64,000 bases of DNA from Tritrichomonas musculus (lineage: Eukaryota; Parabasalia; Tritrichomonadida; Tritrichomonadidae): assembly GCA_039105265.1 (NCBI GenBank), contig JAPFFF010000003.1, positions 2,604,001-2,668,000 of the forward strand. Direction: 5' to 3'. The position numbers and the translations under genes are program-made. The notes under the pieces were generated by a model. The model was not told where the DNA came from. It searched no databases and saw nothing but the letters and a program-made list of their open reading frames with translations. Of this stretch, positions 8,271 through 18,006 are shown one piece after another. Each line of letters opens with the position of its first letter. Positions within the stretch are counted from its first letter, which is position 1.

Positions 8271-9086
8271 ATGATCAGCAGCACCGAGTGGACTCAAAAA
8301 TCGCGAAAACAGAGAAAGCAATTCAACCAAGCTCGAAGGACAAACCACCAAGAGCCCCGTCGCGAGACGGAAGAGCCGGTGGTTTGTTCTGGTACGGATG
8401 AGCCGCGAGAGCCCCGTCGCGAGACGGAAGAGCCGCGAGAGCCCCGTACCGAGCTTGGTTTCTCCAAGCTGAACAAAAAGGATAGAAGAAAGTTCAGCTT
8501 GGAGGTTCTGGCTGAAGCGCTGGATGATATTGATAATGATGAAGATGATGATAACAACACGTCCCCCACAATCAAAAACACGATACGCAAATACATCAGA
8601 CGAATTGTTGACAAAGAAGTACAGAAAAAACAAGAATCATATTTAAAAAAATTAAATGATCTAGAATTAGAGTTATTCAAATTATCCAATTCCGTTACAG
8701 ATCCATCAATTCTTTCAAATACATTGTGGGGGACGATAGAAATGAACACAAAAACTGGAGATAAGGTTAGATCAGAAATGCAACCTTATCTCCAGAAAAA
8801 TGAACAAATGCAAGAACAAATTAACAATTTACAAAAAATTGCGTGGAATAATGAATGTCGATCTTTACTTCAAAAGATGAATTATTTTATTCAAAATTTT
8901 CAACCAAATTTATGGGGAATAAATGTTGAAATGAAAAACGATTATGACGAAATAACCGAAAGACTTCAAATACTTTTGGGTGAACGTTATCAACCAATAT
9001 TAAGACAAATAAACTGGAATTGTAGAAAAGACAAAGAAATCCAGTTTTTCATCAATCCAATTCAAAATTTAATTAAACATTCTTAA
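8271..9086 (+). CDS. Unknown protein with GC-rich repeat near the start
   Basis: About 271 residues from the ATG at 8271 (MISSTEWTQKSRKQRKQF). Residues 25-65 are repeats of EPRRETEEP, encoded by a GC-rich tandem repeat quite unlike the surroundings. Residues 80-120 include an acidic run (DDIDNDEDDD) and a basic helix. Residues 120-270 are helical, with a possible coiled coil. No family is recognised. It ends about 100 bases before the polymerase leader and is on the same strand. The gene next to the polymerase in element C is different, so this one is not a fixed partner of the polymerase. Confidence 0.45.
   Translation: MISSTEWTQKSRKQRKQFNQARRTNHQEPRRETEEPVVCSGTDEPREPRRETEEPREPRTELGFSKLNKKDRRKFSLEVLAEALDDIDNDEDDDNNTSPTIKNTIRKYIRRIVDKEVQKKQESYLKKLNDLELELFKLSNSVTDPSILSNTLWGTIEMNTKTGDKVRSEMQPYLQKNEQMQEQINNLQKIAWNNECRSLLQKMNYFIQNFQPNLWGINVEMKNDYDEITERLQILLGERYQPILRQINWNCRKDKEIQFFINPIQNLIKHS
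8342..8450. repeat. GC-rich 27-base tandem repeat
   Basis: The unit GAGCCCCGTCGCGAGACGGA (continuing AGAGCCG) occurs twice in full plus a partial copy, at roughly 60% GC in a region of about 25% GC. It keeps the reading frame (multiples of three) and encodes EPRRETEEP. Confidence 0.8.
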
Positions 9087-9137
9087 TAAACAATTCTTCT
9101 CTTAATTTTCTTTTATTTTTTTTAATTCTTTTATTTT

Positions 9138-9188
9138 TATATTTCTACAGTTTTTAGGTTAATAAAGGTCAATTTAATCACACTTAAA
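9138..9188 (+). promoter_or_regulatory. Conserved polymerase leader
   Basis: The bases from TATTTCTACAG through GGTTAATAAAGG to the ATG are nearly identical before the polymerase genes of element A and element C (63111-63163 and 63274-63326), while DNA further upstream differs. Conservation stops where homology between the two elements stops, so this marks either the promoter or the edge of a shared module. Confidence 0.5.
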
Positions 9189-12100
9189 ATGGACTTCAAC
9201 AAACTTTCGAGAGAAGAATTGATAAAACTTGTTCAAACACAGCAAAATCAAATACAGAGATTACAGAGAAGTGGCTTGTCGGGGAAAAAGATGAAAACCA
9301 ATATATCAAATGTAGATAATGACATAATGAACTTGTCTATAGATTTTTATGAAGACTCAAAGACACAAGCAAGACAAGCATACGAAAAAAGAGTACAAGA
9401 AGTGGATGATCAAGAGTTATTTCAAAGAGAACTCAAAAGACTCATGTTTATGGCTGCAAAAGAGTTCTCCTTTGACGTCGATATTGGAGACAGTGAGTGC
9501 AAGAGACTCGCATTTACAGAGATGCTTCGACACTGCTATAAGATTCGAAATAAATCAAAAGTTGTCGTCAAAGCATACACACTTGATGGACACGCAAAAT
9601 GGTTCACTCTCAGCGACAAACATGACATAGAGAGCACAATAGGTCACATATCAGGCGAATTAGACTTGTCAGAAGAGATATCAGATACAAACCCAACAGT
9701 AAACTTTGAATTCATTCCAGTCAAATATGATGTACTTTTTCTAAGAAAACAATTAGACGATAAAGGAATTAAGTTCGATGTTATTAAAGAAGATGAAGAT
9801 GACCATGCTTTATATCATGAAGAAGTCGAAATTGATCCAGATTATAGATCAACACCAGAAGGCTCATTCTTTCCTTTTATTAATTTATCTAATTTAGATC
9901 TCAGTGAATTCCAAATATTTTCAAAGATAGATAAGAAAAATTATAAAGACAATTGTTTTGTCTATGCTTTGATTCAATCAGGAGTGTTCAATGATGAAGA
10001 AATAAATCACTTGCGATATTATGTTCAAACAAAATCGATACCAAATAACAAAATCAAAGAGATATCAGACAAATTCAAATGCAGTTTTGTCGTGAAAAGA
10101 ATCGATGAAAGGTTTGATATTAAGCATCAAATGCAGATCAAAATAGACACAAGAAAGAAAGGTTATGATCGAACAGTAGAGTTGCTTCTTTATAAAGATC
10201 ACTACATGATATATAGGCCAATCAAATGCACCATCTATTATCTTGAACATGCAAAAGAAATAGACGAAAAGTTCAAAGATGATAAAAACCGCTTCATGAT
10301 CAAAGGCATCAAAGGCGAAAAGATTTTTTATTCAGAAAATGGCACTCTTCCAATGATGATATTCAGAAAAATGTTTGAGCTCAATATGTTCAGAGAGATA
10401 AGAAGCTGCGAATTATCCATATTGAATGCAACCGAATACGATGGATTGAATGATTACATTGATCTTGATTATAATGAAGAATTATGCACAAAAATAATAG
10501 ACTCAAATAAAGATAAGAAGAAAGAGAAAGATTGGTCTAGAGTATATTATTCAGATTTTGAAACAGACACTACTGTATCTCCTCATCGTCCTTATTTGAA
10601 TTGCACAGTGTATCGTGAAGGCCAAAATATTCACAAAATAAGTTTTGAAGGTGAAAACATTGATCGTCAGTTTCTCAATTATCTATACAATAATTCACTA
10701 ACTTATTTTCACAATTTAAAGTACGATGGTTGCTTTTTCATCAATACTCCTGGATGGAAAACACAAATAACTGAAAGAACAGGCACAGTTTTGCAAGTCA
10801 TTATGCTCAAGTATGCTTCAAATGGTAAATTAGTGAAAAAGCTTACGTTTCGCAATTCCTATTCAATTATTCCATCGGCTCTCAGGAATTTTGCATCTAT
10901 GTTTAATTTATATGTGCATAAAGAGGTTATGGCATACAAAATATTCACTAAGGAAAACATTCAAAAAGCTGTTCTGCCAATCAATGAATTCTATGAGCAG
11001 TATAGAAAAGAGAACGATGGCAAAGATGAAAGCAAACAAATCCTAGAAAATGCCAAAATAAGTGAAGCATACAATGAAAAAAATGATTCAATTAATATTA
11101 TGAAATATGCCAAGTTCTATTGTTTTAAGGATTGTATCGTTCTTATGAAAGGGCTTGAAAAATTTGATAAAGATTTGAAAGAAGTATTCAAACAAACAGG
11201 TACAGAAATGTTAGGCATTAATAACTTTATTTCAATCTCATCTATCGGTTATCATTTCGCCAATAAATATGGATGCTTTGACGGTTGTTATCAATTAAGT
11301 GGCAAACCGCAAAACTTTATTCAAAGATGAGTAAGCGGAGGAAGAACAATGACAGCATCAAATCTAAAGCAATATATAGAAGGAAGAATACAAGATTTTG
11401 ATGCAGTTAGCCTTTATCCTTCAGCTATGTATGTAATGGATGGTGTTGCTAAAGGAAAACCGAAAATTTTGCCTCAAAATATAGACCATGATCAATTGAT
11501 GAAATTTGACACTTTTTTTATTGAAATCAATATTAATGAAATCAAGTGCAAATCCGATAAACCATATAAATTCGGGCAAGTCTTTAGACGAAATGATAAG
11601 GGCTCAAAAATATTTGACAATGACCCTGTTAGCAATTTTTATATTGACAAGATTGCACTAATGGATTAATAGAGTTCTATGATATCAAATACGAAATCAT
11701 TCGTGGTTACTATTTTGATGAAGGATTTAATAAGAAGATTAATGAGTTCATTCTTGGATTATTTAATTTAAGACTCAAATATAAGAAAGAGAAGAATCCA
11801 CTGCAGTCAACGATCAAATTGCTATTGAATTCAATCTATGGCAAATCAATATTGAAAGCGATGAAAACCGAAACAAAAAGTGTACCCAGAGATGAGCTAA
11901 TGAAATACATTTGGCGCAATTATAACTTTATCACAGAAATCTATGATGAACCGACAATTGATAGATGCTATGTGAAAAAGTTGAAGCCGATCAATGATCA
12001 TTTCAATCTCCCACAATTTGGTGCTAGCGTTCTTTCATGGTCAAAACATTTGATGAATCGTGTTATGGCTAGTGCAGAACAAAATGGGATTGAAATATTC

Positions 12101-12538
12101 TATCAAGATACCGATAGCATGCACCTATATGAAGATGATGTGAAAAAAGTGGCAGAGATCTTTAAGGAGAAATATAATGCTGAATTAATAGGTGAAAACA
12201 TGTGTCAATTTCATAATGATTTTGACGGTTTTGAGGGTGCAGTAGGCCAAATACATTCACGAAAACTGATCGCATTAGGCAAGAAAAGTTATTTAGATAT
12301 CTTAGTCGATGAAGAAGGAAAAGAAGGATATCATATAAGACTCAAGGGTATTCCTCATCAAGTGATCATTAATAAATGTAAACGAATGGGCATCACAATT
12401 GAAGAACTCTATGAAAAATTGTATGCTGGGGACAAAATGGAGTTCAATTTATTAGATGGCACAAATGCTTTCAGAAAAACTCAAACTTTTCAGCCGACTA
12501 ATCTCAAAAAGTTTAGCAGGACCCTTAAATTCATTTAG
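9189..12538 (+). pseudogene. DNA polymerase B of element A (broken)
   Basis: A protein-primed-type family B DNA polymerase, which copies the element's DNA. An N-terminal coiled segment is followed by a domain with KDNCFVYAL and, later, KDHYMIYRP; this Cys...His pair resembles OTU/papain-like folds seen at the N-terminus of some Polinton polymerases. Exonuclease motifs follow (SDFETD, FHNLKYDG, and a tyrosine/aspartate exo III region), then palm motifs DFDAVSLYPS, LLNSIYGKS and YQDTDSM. The gene is broken, with about two breaks, so it is reported as one fossil gene. Its 3' end overlaps the convergent gene at 12531 by a few bases. A near-identical copy begins at 63327. Confidence 0.85.
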
Positions 12539-13268
12539 TTAACACATCCTTAACGTCTGCATCTTTAGCTGGCTTTACTTTAATTGAAACAAACAAAGGA
12601 CTTTTTAAAGCGAGATGCTGAAATTGGAAATCGACTAAACTTAATTCTAAATATTTTAAACTATCTGTGTTTGTTTTTATTTTTATTGGTTTTCCTTCTT
12701 TCTCAAAGTCATAAATCAGTGGCTTGCCATCTATAGCCATTGTGTTTATATTTCCTATAACTGAAGGCGTATACTCTTGATCTCCAATAGCTGAATACAT
12801 CGGATTACCTTGCAAAGAGACCAAATAAAGTTTTGTATGAGTTATGATCGGCAAATCTGGCACAATAAAGGGTTCTTTAGGATCAATTGTCAAAGGCAAC
12901 GGAGTGTTATATAATCCAGTCAATAATGCAGCTCTGTGAGATATTGATGTAATTGTTGTTTTCAAACTTGCTGTTATCTTAAATGTGCGTTTATTTTTAT
13001 CATATTCCCATGCTAATTCACTTTTCTGACTAAAAATTTGTTCAAGTTGTTTGATAGAATAATGATAGGACTCAGAAAATTCAATTGTATGAACGGTTTT
13101 GCCAACTTGATATTTCATATAATCATCTTTTGTGCTTAATAATATGTTTGAATTAGTGTTTATAGAAGACACATAATATTTTACATAGCTGCATTTCCAA
13201 GGTATATTCATCGTCAAAGAAACAGTATGATATTTTTGTGAATCACGGCTTTGCATAGAAATTAACAT
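12531..13268 (-). CDS. Probable minor capsid (penton-like) protein of element A
   Basis: A 245-residue protein beginning MLISMQSRDSQKYHTVSLTM. Alternating beta strands run throughout (KCSYVKYYVSSINTNSNILL, KYLELSLVDFQFQHLALKSP), with no transmembrane segment and no enzymatic motif. Size and predicted all-beta content match the single jelly-roll minor capsid proteins of Polintons, which form pentons. This rests on length, fold pattern and context only. It converges on the polymerase gene and diverges from the fibre-like gene at 13285 with 16 bases between starts. Confidence 0.45.
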   Translation of the reverse strand: MLISMQSRDSQKYHTVSLTMNIPWKCSYVKYYVSSINTNSNILLSTKDDYMKYQVGKTVHTIEFSESYHYSIKQLEQIFSQKSELAWEYDKNKRTFKITASLKTTITSISHRAALLTGLYNTPLPLTIDPKEPFIVPDLPIITHTKLYLVSLQGNPMYSAIGDQEYTPSVIGNINTMAIDGKPLIYDFEKEGKPIKIKTNTDSLKYLELSLVDFQFQHLALKSPLFVSIKVKPAKDADVKDVLTK

Positions 13269-13284
13269 TTATTTATTATTAAAT

Positions 13285-14600
13285 ATGTCGATTGGTTTAT
13301 ACTCAATTCAATCAAGTGAGGCTGAGTCATTAAAATCAAATGGAATAGAAATCAAAGTCGGAGAAGATGAAAATGGAAATAAAATTGTTCAAATAGAAGA
13401 TGAAGATGGTTCTTCAGTTTTCTTCAATAACATTTATAATAAAACAGAGATAGATGCTTATATAACCGCAGGTGCAGGTATAAAACCAGGAGATATAAAA
13501 AACTTATATAAAGTCAATATTTATCCAACAGGACAAATCAAGGTGAATGGCAAATTGACCAATGCTTTCACCTTAGAACAGCTTTATAAATGTTTGAATG
13601 ATAATTCAGATGCTATTCAAAACTCTCTAAATCAATTGAAAATAGACGCAACTTTTGATGTAAACCGTGAAATTTCAGACTTAACATTGAAAGGATTAGA
13701 TTTTGATCTAAAGAATAAATATTATATCTCAACAGAAAACAATTCAATAAAGACATATAATCAATTAATAAGAGTACTCAATCAGTTTATTAAACATTCA
13801 AGGGCTATGACGGTTATCAGCCCAGATAATAAACTATTGAAAATGCTCCCCCTTAAAAAAGAGGATGGTGCTCAACTTTTGGATTATTGGGAGGATAAAC
13901 GATGCTATTATGAAAAAGAAAAAGTAACCACAAATAATGAGATTATTGAATCATTGAATATCACTCTTGAAAATTTATATAATTGGATGAAAACATTCAA
14001 TAATTTGAAAGATTTCGGTTTTGACAGTTCATCAAATATTAAACCAGATGGAAAAGCAAAAGTGATAACGTATGAAGAAACCGAAAAAGAATCAGAACCA
14101 TGGTATGGATCATTTTTGACCAAAAATAGAATGAAAACCAAAGAAGAACCTATCACAAATTTTGACCAAATGGTCAATGCAATCAATACAAACACAGAAA
14201 CAATATCTCAAATGCATGAAGATATTATGGAAGGCTTAAATAATCAAGAAGTGATAGTATCTAATGAAGTCAAAGATGAAATAGAGACAAAAACTTTAAA
14301 AACAAAAACAGTGAACGATAAAGGTGAAATCGAATATGATAATATAGCCAATGTTTTTGAAAAATTGAAGAAGGCCGATAAACAGAATCAGAATTTTTTC
14401 CGTCATATCATGGAGAATTTTAATAAAACTGCTTTGAAAAATATATATAATAATTTTAAACAGACTGTATTTGGTAAAGATGGAGAAACATATCAGAAGA
14501 CATATATAGCACATTTTGATGATGATGTTGCTGGTGATAAACATTTTGCCGTTGTCGAAAATTTTGTCGACTTTTTGAAACAATACTTTTCAAATACAAG
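13285..14600 (+). CDS. Fibre-like structural protein, runs to element A's edge
   Basis: A frame of about 438 codons starting [20 protein letters not shown] and running to the element's edge. Residues 45-60 contain [10 protein letters not shown], a motif common at the start of phage and virus tail-fibre repeats. Residues 70-420 are mainly helical, with several coiled-coil stretches. A virion fibre or attachment protein is an inference. Past about 14600 the same frame enters antisense eIF5B sequence and is no longer element coding, so the true C-terminus cannot be read here. Confidence 0.45.
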
Positions 14601-15558
14601 CAGTTCTGGAATTCCTTCTCCTGTAATGGCTGATGTTGAAACGATAGGAAATGCTTCAAGTTTTTTGTCAAATTTGATTTGGAAATATGGAAGAGTGTTG
14701 ATTCCTTGTTCTTGGAATTGCATCTGGACTTTGCCTAAAAGCGTTTTGAAGTGCTCTTGGCATTGCTTGTTTTGTTGTTTGAATGATCGTTCGAATGAGG
14801 CGTCTTGAATAGGTTTCCAGTCGGAAAGACGATCGATTTTATTAAGAGCAATGACAAAGAAACTCTTCTTGTGCTTGAGAAGTTCAATTGACTCGATTGT
14901 TTGATTTTCAATTCCGTGCATGATGTCGACAACAAGAATGGCGACATCGCATAATGATGATCCACGTGATCGAAGATTGGAGAAAGATTCGTGTCCTGGA
15001 GTATCAATAATTAAAAGTCCAGGTAATTTGTATTCTAATTTGTACTTGTTTGCAAATTCTTGAGTCTTTCTCTTTAAAGCTGTAATTGGGAAATATGTTG
15101 CACCAATTTGTTGTGTAATACCACCAGCTTCACCATCTTGAACACTTGTGTGTCTGATTTTATCGAGAAGCTTTGTTTTTCCTGTATCAACGTGTCCCAT
15201 AATAACGCATATTGGTGATCGAAGCTTGATGTCAACATCAAGTGCTTCTTCATCGGCACCTTTTTGTCCTTTCTTTCTTTCCTTTTTTGCCTTGTTTTTG
15301 TGCTGGCTTTGGTGCTGGTTTTGGCTTTTCTTCCTTTGGTTTTTCTTCTTTCGGTTTTTCTTCCTTTTCAGGCTTCTGTTCTTCTTTGGGCTTTTCTTCC
15401 TTTTTTGGTTTTTCTTCTTTTGACTTTTCTTCCTTCTTTGGTTCTTCATTTTCGCCACCATCCCACATGGCTGGACCATCATCTTCATCACTACCGGATT
15501 GTTTGGCGGAGCTACTACTACCTGAATCCAGATTGTCTAAATTGCTGATGAAATTCAT
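14600..15558 (-). pseudogene. Translation initiation factor eIF5B, truncated host gene
   Basis: Host eIF5B is the GTPase that joins ribosomal subunits. It starts at the ATG at 15558 ([20 protein letters not shown]), followed by a long Lys/Glu/Pro tract and then the G domain: [14 protein letters not shown] (G1), [14 protein letters not shown] (G2), IDTPGHESF (G3), ALNKIDR (G4) and [14 protein letters not shown] (G5). Homology ends right after G5 at about 14600, where element A begins, so domains II-IV are missing. The Lys-rich leader and the G domain are in different frames; the shift lies in an A-rich run around 15255-15300, which could be real or a sequencing error. An intact copy elsewhere is expected, since the factor is essential. 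Confidence 0.85.
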
Positions 15559-16233
15559 GTTCGCTTATTTGATAAATTTTAAAAAAAAGTGTTTACTTTC
15601 TGAAATTTTTGAATAGCATTTTTTCTTGATCGATCAAATAGACTTTGAAATTAATGAGAACCGTTCATTCAAATTGTGTATTTATTATAAAATTATAAAA
15701 CTATGGTATCTTTGAAAATAAAGCTATTTTATTTATTAATTTTAATTTATTATGCTAAATAAATAATTTTTGATTTAATATATAATTTTTAAAATATAAT
15801 ATTATATATTTATTAAGTTAAATTAAAAACATTTTTTTTTTATAAAAATTTGTCAAAGTTTTGATGAATCGAAGTGAGAAAGCAAAAATGTATTAGTAAA
15901 ATATCTTTAATAGATGAAATTCTGGAAAAAGTATTAATATCGTTAATAACTTTTTCTTTAATTTTAGAATTTTGCAGTGGGAAATTTGCACAATATTCAA
16001 ACAGATGATATTAGCCTAATATCATTTTTTTATTAAATTTCTTACTTTCATATCTATATATTTTTGAAGGATGCAAATCTAGTTTTCTGTGATTTAATAA
16101 AAGAAATTTTAACTTTTTCAATATATAAACCATTCAAATTTTCAAATCACTTTTACCTAAAAATTCGAAAATTTTAAGTATAAAATTAAAAAATAATAGA
16201 AAGATTATAAGAATAGGAAAGTTTAATATGAAT
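15559..16233. other. AT-rich spacer upstream of eIF5B
   Basis: No gene or clear repeat is seen. It would hold the eIF5B promoter at its left end and the 3' region of the small membrane protein gene at its right. Confidence 0.4.
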
Positions 16234-16518
16234 TTAATCTGTTTTCTTTTTACGCAAAGCTTTGGTCACAACAAAATATGTTAGAACAACTAGAACGACT
16301 GCTATTCCATAATAAGTCGCGCCTTTTTGACCAGCTTTTGTATATACGAAATAACCACCAACGCCTGTAAGCGCTGATAAAACAAGAATAATTGCAATTA
16401 TTTTATATAAACAACTTTTTGATGAACATTGAGCACCACCTGGTGTTCTTCCTGGAGTTCTGCCTGGTGTTCTACCTGGTGTTTGTCCTGGTGTATGGCT
16501 CCTTAATGGAGTTGTCAT
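16234..16518 (-). CDS. Small two-helix membrane protein with Thr-Pro-Gly repeats
   Basis: A 94-residue protein. Residues 8-29 are four to five copies of TPGR/TPGQ, probably cytosolic and disordered. Residues 37-59 (LYKIIAIILVLSALTGVGGY) and 68-86 (ATYYGIAVVLVVLTYFVV) are two transmembrane helices, followed by a basic tail (RKKKTD), so both termini probably face the cytosol. I do not recognise the family. A TCATA initiator-like site lies about 18 bases before the start codon. The sequence is clean and high in GC for the region, which supports a real host gene. Confidence 0.6.
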   Translation of the reverse strand: MTTPLRSHTPGQTPGRTPGRTPGRTPGGAQCSSKSCLYKIIAIILVLSALTGVGGYFVYTKAGQKGATYYGIAVVLVVLTYFVVTKALRKKKTD

Positions 16519-17079
16519 TTAAAGATATGTATATGATGGCGGTTTATAATTTTTTTGAATAATTGCAACAATCAGTTCAAATAATTTTGCGGTTTCTAAC
16601 AAAAAATGATTGATGTTTTTTGATGAATTCATCTACATTCTATATACATTTTTAAAAAATGGACTAAAAATATTAGTTTATATCAAATTTTGAGTGAAAT
16701 AACATTTAACTTTTTTGTGTAAGATGATGGAATAATCATTGAATTTTAAAATAATAAACGCACACATCACAATTCAATCCTCAGAAATTTTATAACAAAC
16801 ACAAAATTTTCAAAATTCAAAAGGAGGTTTTATAAAATTTTAAATATTTTTTATCCAAATATTTTTTTTAGGAAAACACGTCTTAAAATGATTAAAAAAT
16901 GTAATGATAAATAAAAAATCTATAAAATGCAAACGTTTACTTAGATTAATTGAGATATAAGAATATATTATGGAAATCATTTTTGTAACAAAAAAATGTA
17001 ACCATCGAAACTTTTTGACTCAACTTTTGTTAGGTCAATGACCTGACCTGTTTAATTTGAACAGCAGAGTTTCCAATAC
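16519..17079. other. AT-rich spacer between divergent host genes
   Basis: No gene seen. Promoters of the membrane-protein gene (left) and the Rab-like gene (right) should lie here. Apart from the TCATA near 16535 on the minus strand I see no motif worth naming. Confidence 0.4.
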
Positions 17080-17892
17080 ATGAATTTATTTTCAAACTTT
17101 GATTTTGATTTGAAAGTTGTCGTTTTAGGCCATATATCAGCAGGTAAATCGTCTTTCGTGAGCAGATTAACTCAAGATATATATATTGACAATCCAATTT
17201 CTACAAATAATGTCCAATTTTATGAAAAACGATTGGTAATAACAGATTATAACGGTAAAATTGAAGAATTCAAAGAAAAAAAGGAAAGTGCCAACAATAA
17301 TATTGATATTGACGATTCTAGCCAAAATTACAATCAATCAAATGAGTTAAATAGTGATAGTAATAACAGTCTACAAACCAGAAATGAAAACGACTTTAAG
17401 AAGTATGTCGTCAGATTAAAGATATGGGATACAGCAGGTGCAGAACGATATATGTCGATTACAAAATCATATTTAAGAGAGTCAAATATTGTTCTTCTTT
17501 TTTTTGATATTAATTGCAGAGATTCATTTTTAGATCTAGATAAGCATTGGTGGCAAATGCTCGCAGAAGGCGGTTATATTGAAACATCAGTTATTATATT
17601 AGTCTGTAATAAATGTGATTTGAAGCAAGCTGTCACTGATGAAGAAATACAAGATTTTTGCGAAAAACATAATGACATTTTAAATATAAAAGTTTCATCA
17701 AAAGAAGGGACAAATATTACAGAAACTATTTATTTGGCTTTACAAGAGTATTTCAAAACGATTAAATTTAAAAAAATAGATTTTGTTTCAAAACAAGTTG
17801 ATATTGGTGAGCCACTTGATGAAAGAAATGAATTAATTGAAAGTATTAACCATCAAGAAAAGTCCCAATGGAGCTATTGGTGCAAATGTTAA
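17080..17892 (+). CDS. Divergent Rab-family small GTPase with internal insert
   Basis: A 270-residue GTPase for vesicle traffic. G1 is GHISAGKSS (residues 20-28), G3 is WDTAGAERY, G4 is NKCD and G5 is SSKEG. The C-terminus is WCKC, a Cys-X-Cys type prenylation end, so it should be membrane-anchored by geranylgeranyl groups. Between G1 and G3 there is a Ser/Asn/Asp-rich insert of about 50 residues in the switch I/inter-switch area, which makes it longer than the usual 200-220 residues. The effector loop is therefore unusual. The gene is intact, in a tandem with the coiled-coil gene 115 bases downstream. Confidence 0.85.
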   Translation: MNLFSNFDFDLKVVVLGHISAGKSSFVSRLTQDIYIDNPISTNNVQFYEKRLVITDYNGKIEEFKEKKESANNNIDIDDSSQNYNQSNELNSDSNNSLQTRNENDFKKYVVRLKIWDTAGAERYMSITKSYLRESNIVLLFFDINCRDSFLDLDKHWWQMLAEGGYIETSVIILVCNKCDLKQAVTDEEIQDFCEKHNDILNIKVSSKEGTNITETIYLALQEYFKTIKFKKIDFVSKQVDIGEPLDERNELIESINHQEKSQWSYWCKC

Positions 17893-18006
17893 CTAATACT
17901 ATATCATGTTTTTTGTTATTTATATTGTTGTTTATTAAAATTTTAAAATTTTTTGATGCGACCATTTATATTCTTAAAATTCTTTGAAAAAATCTTTAAC
18001 GTATAA

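Larger units (their letters stand above)
1..14600. mobile_element. Polinton-like virus-like element A (left end outside window)
   Basis: This is a block of closely packed genes on both strands: probable major capsid protein, small amphipathic and coiled-coil proteins, superfamily 3 helicase, bZIP-like protein, DNA polymerase B, a probable minor capsid protein and a fibre-like protein. The set fits the Polinton/Maverick and polinton-like virus group, although no integrase, packaging ATPase or protease is visible here; these could lie left of base 1. The right edge is judged to be near 14600, where the sequence changes abruptly to host eIF5B in antisense. No terminal inverted repeat is visible at that edge. 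The element is broken, with about two breaks recognised. The polymerase is about 98% identical by eye to that of element C, so it is probably young. Confidence 0.7.

Noticed and set aside
15148-15616. Ser/Phe/Leu-rich open frames on the plus strand
   Set aside because: They are antisense shadows of the Lys/Glu/Pro-rich eIF5B leader.
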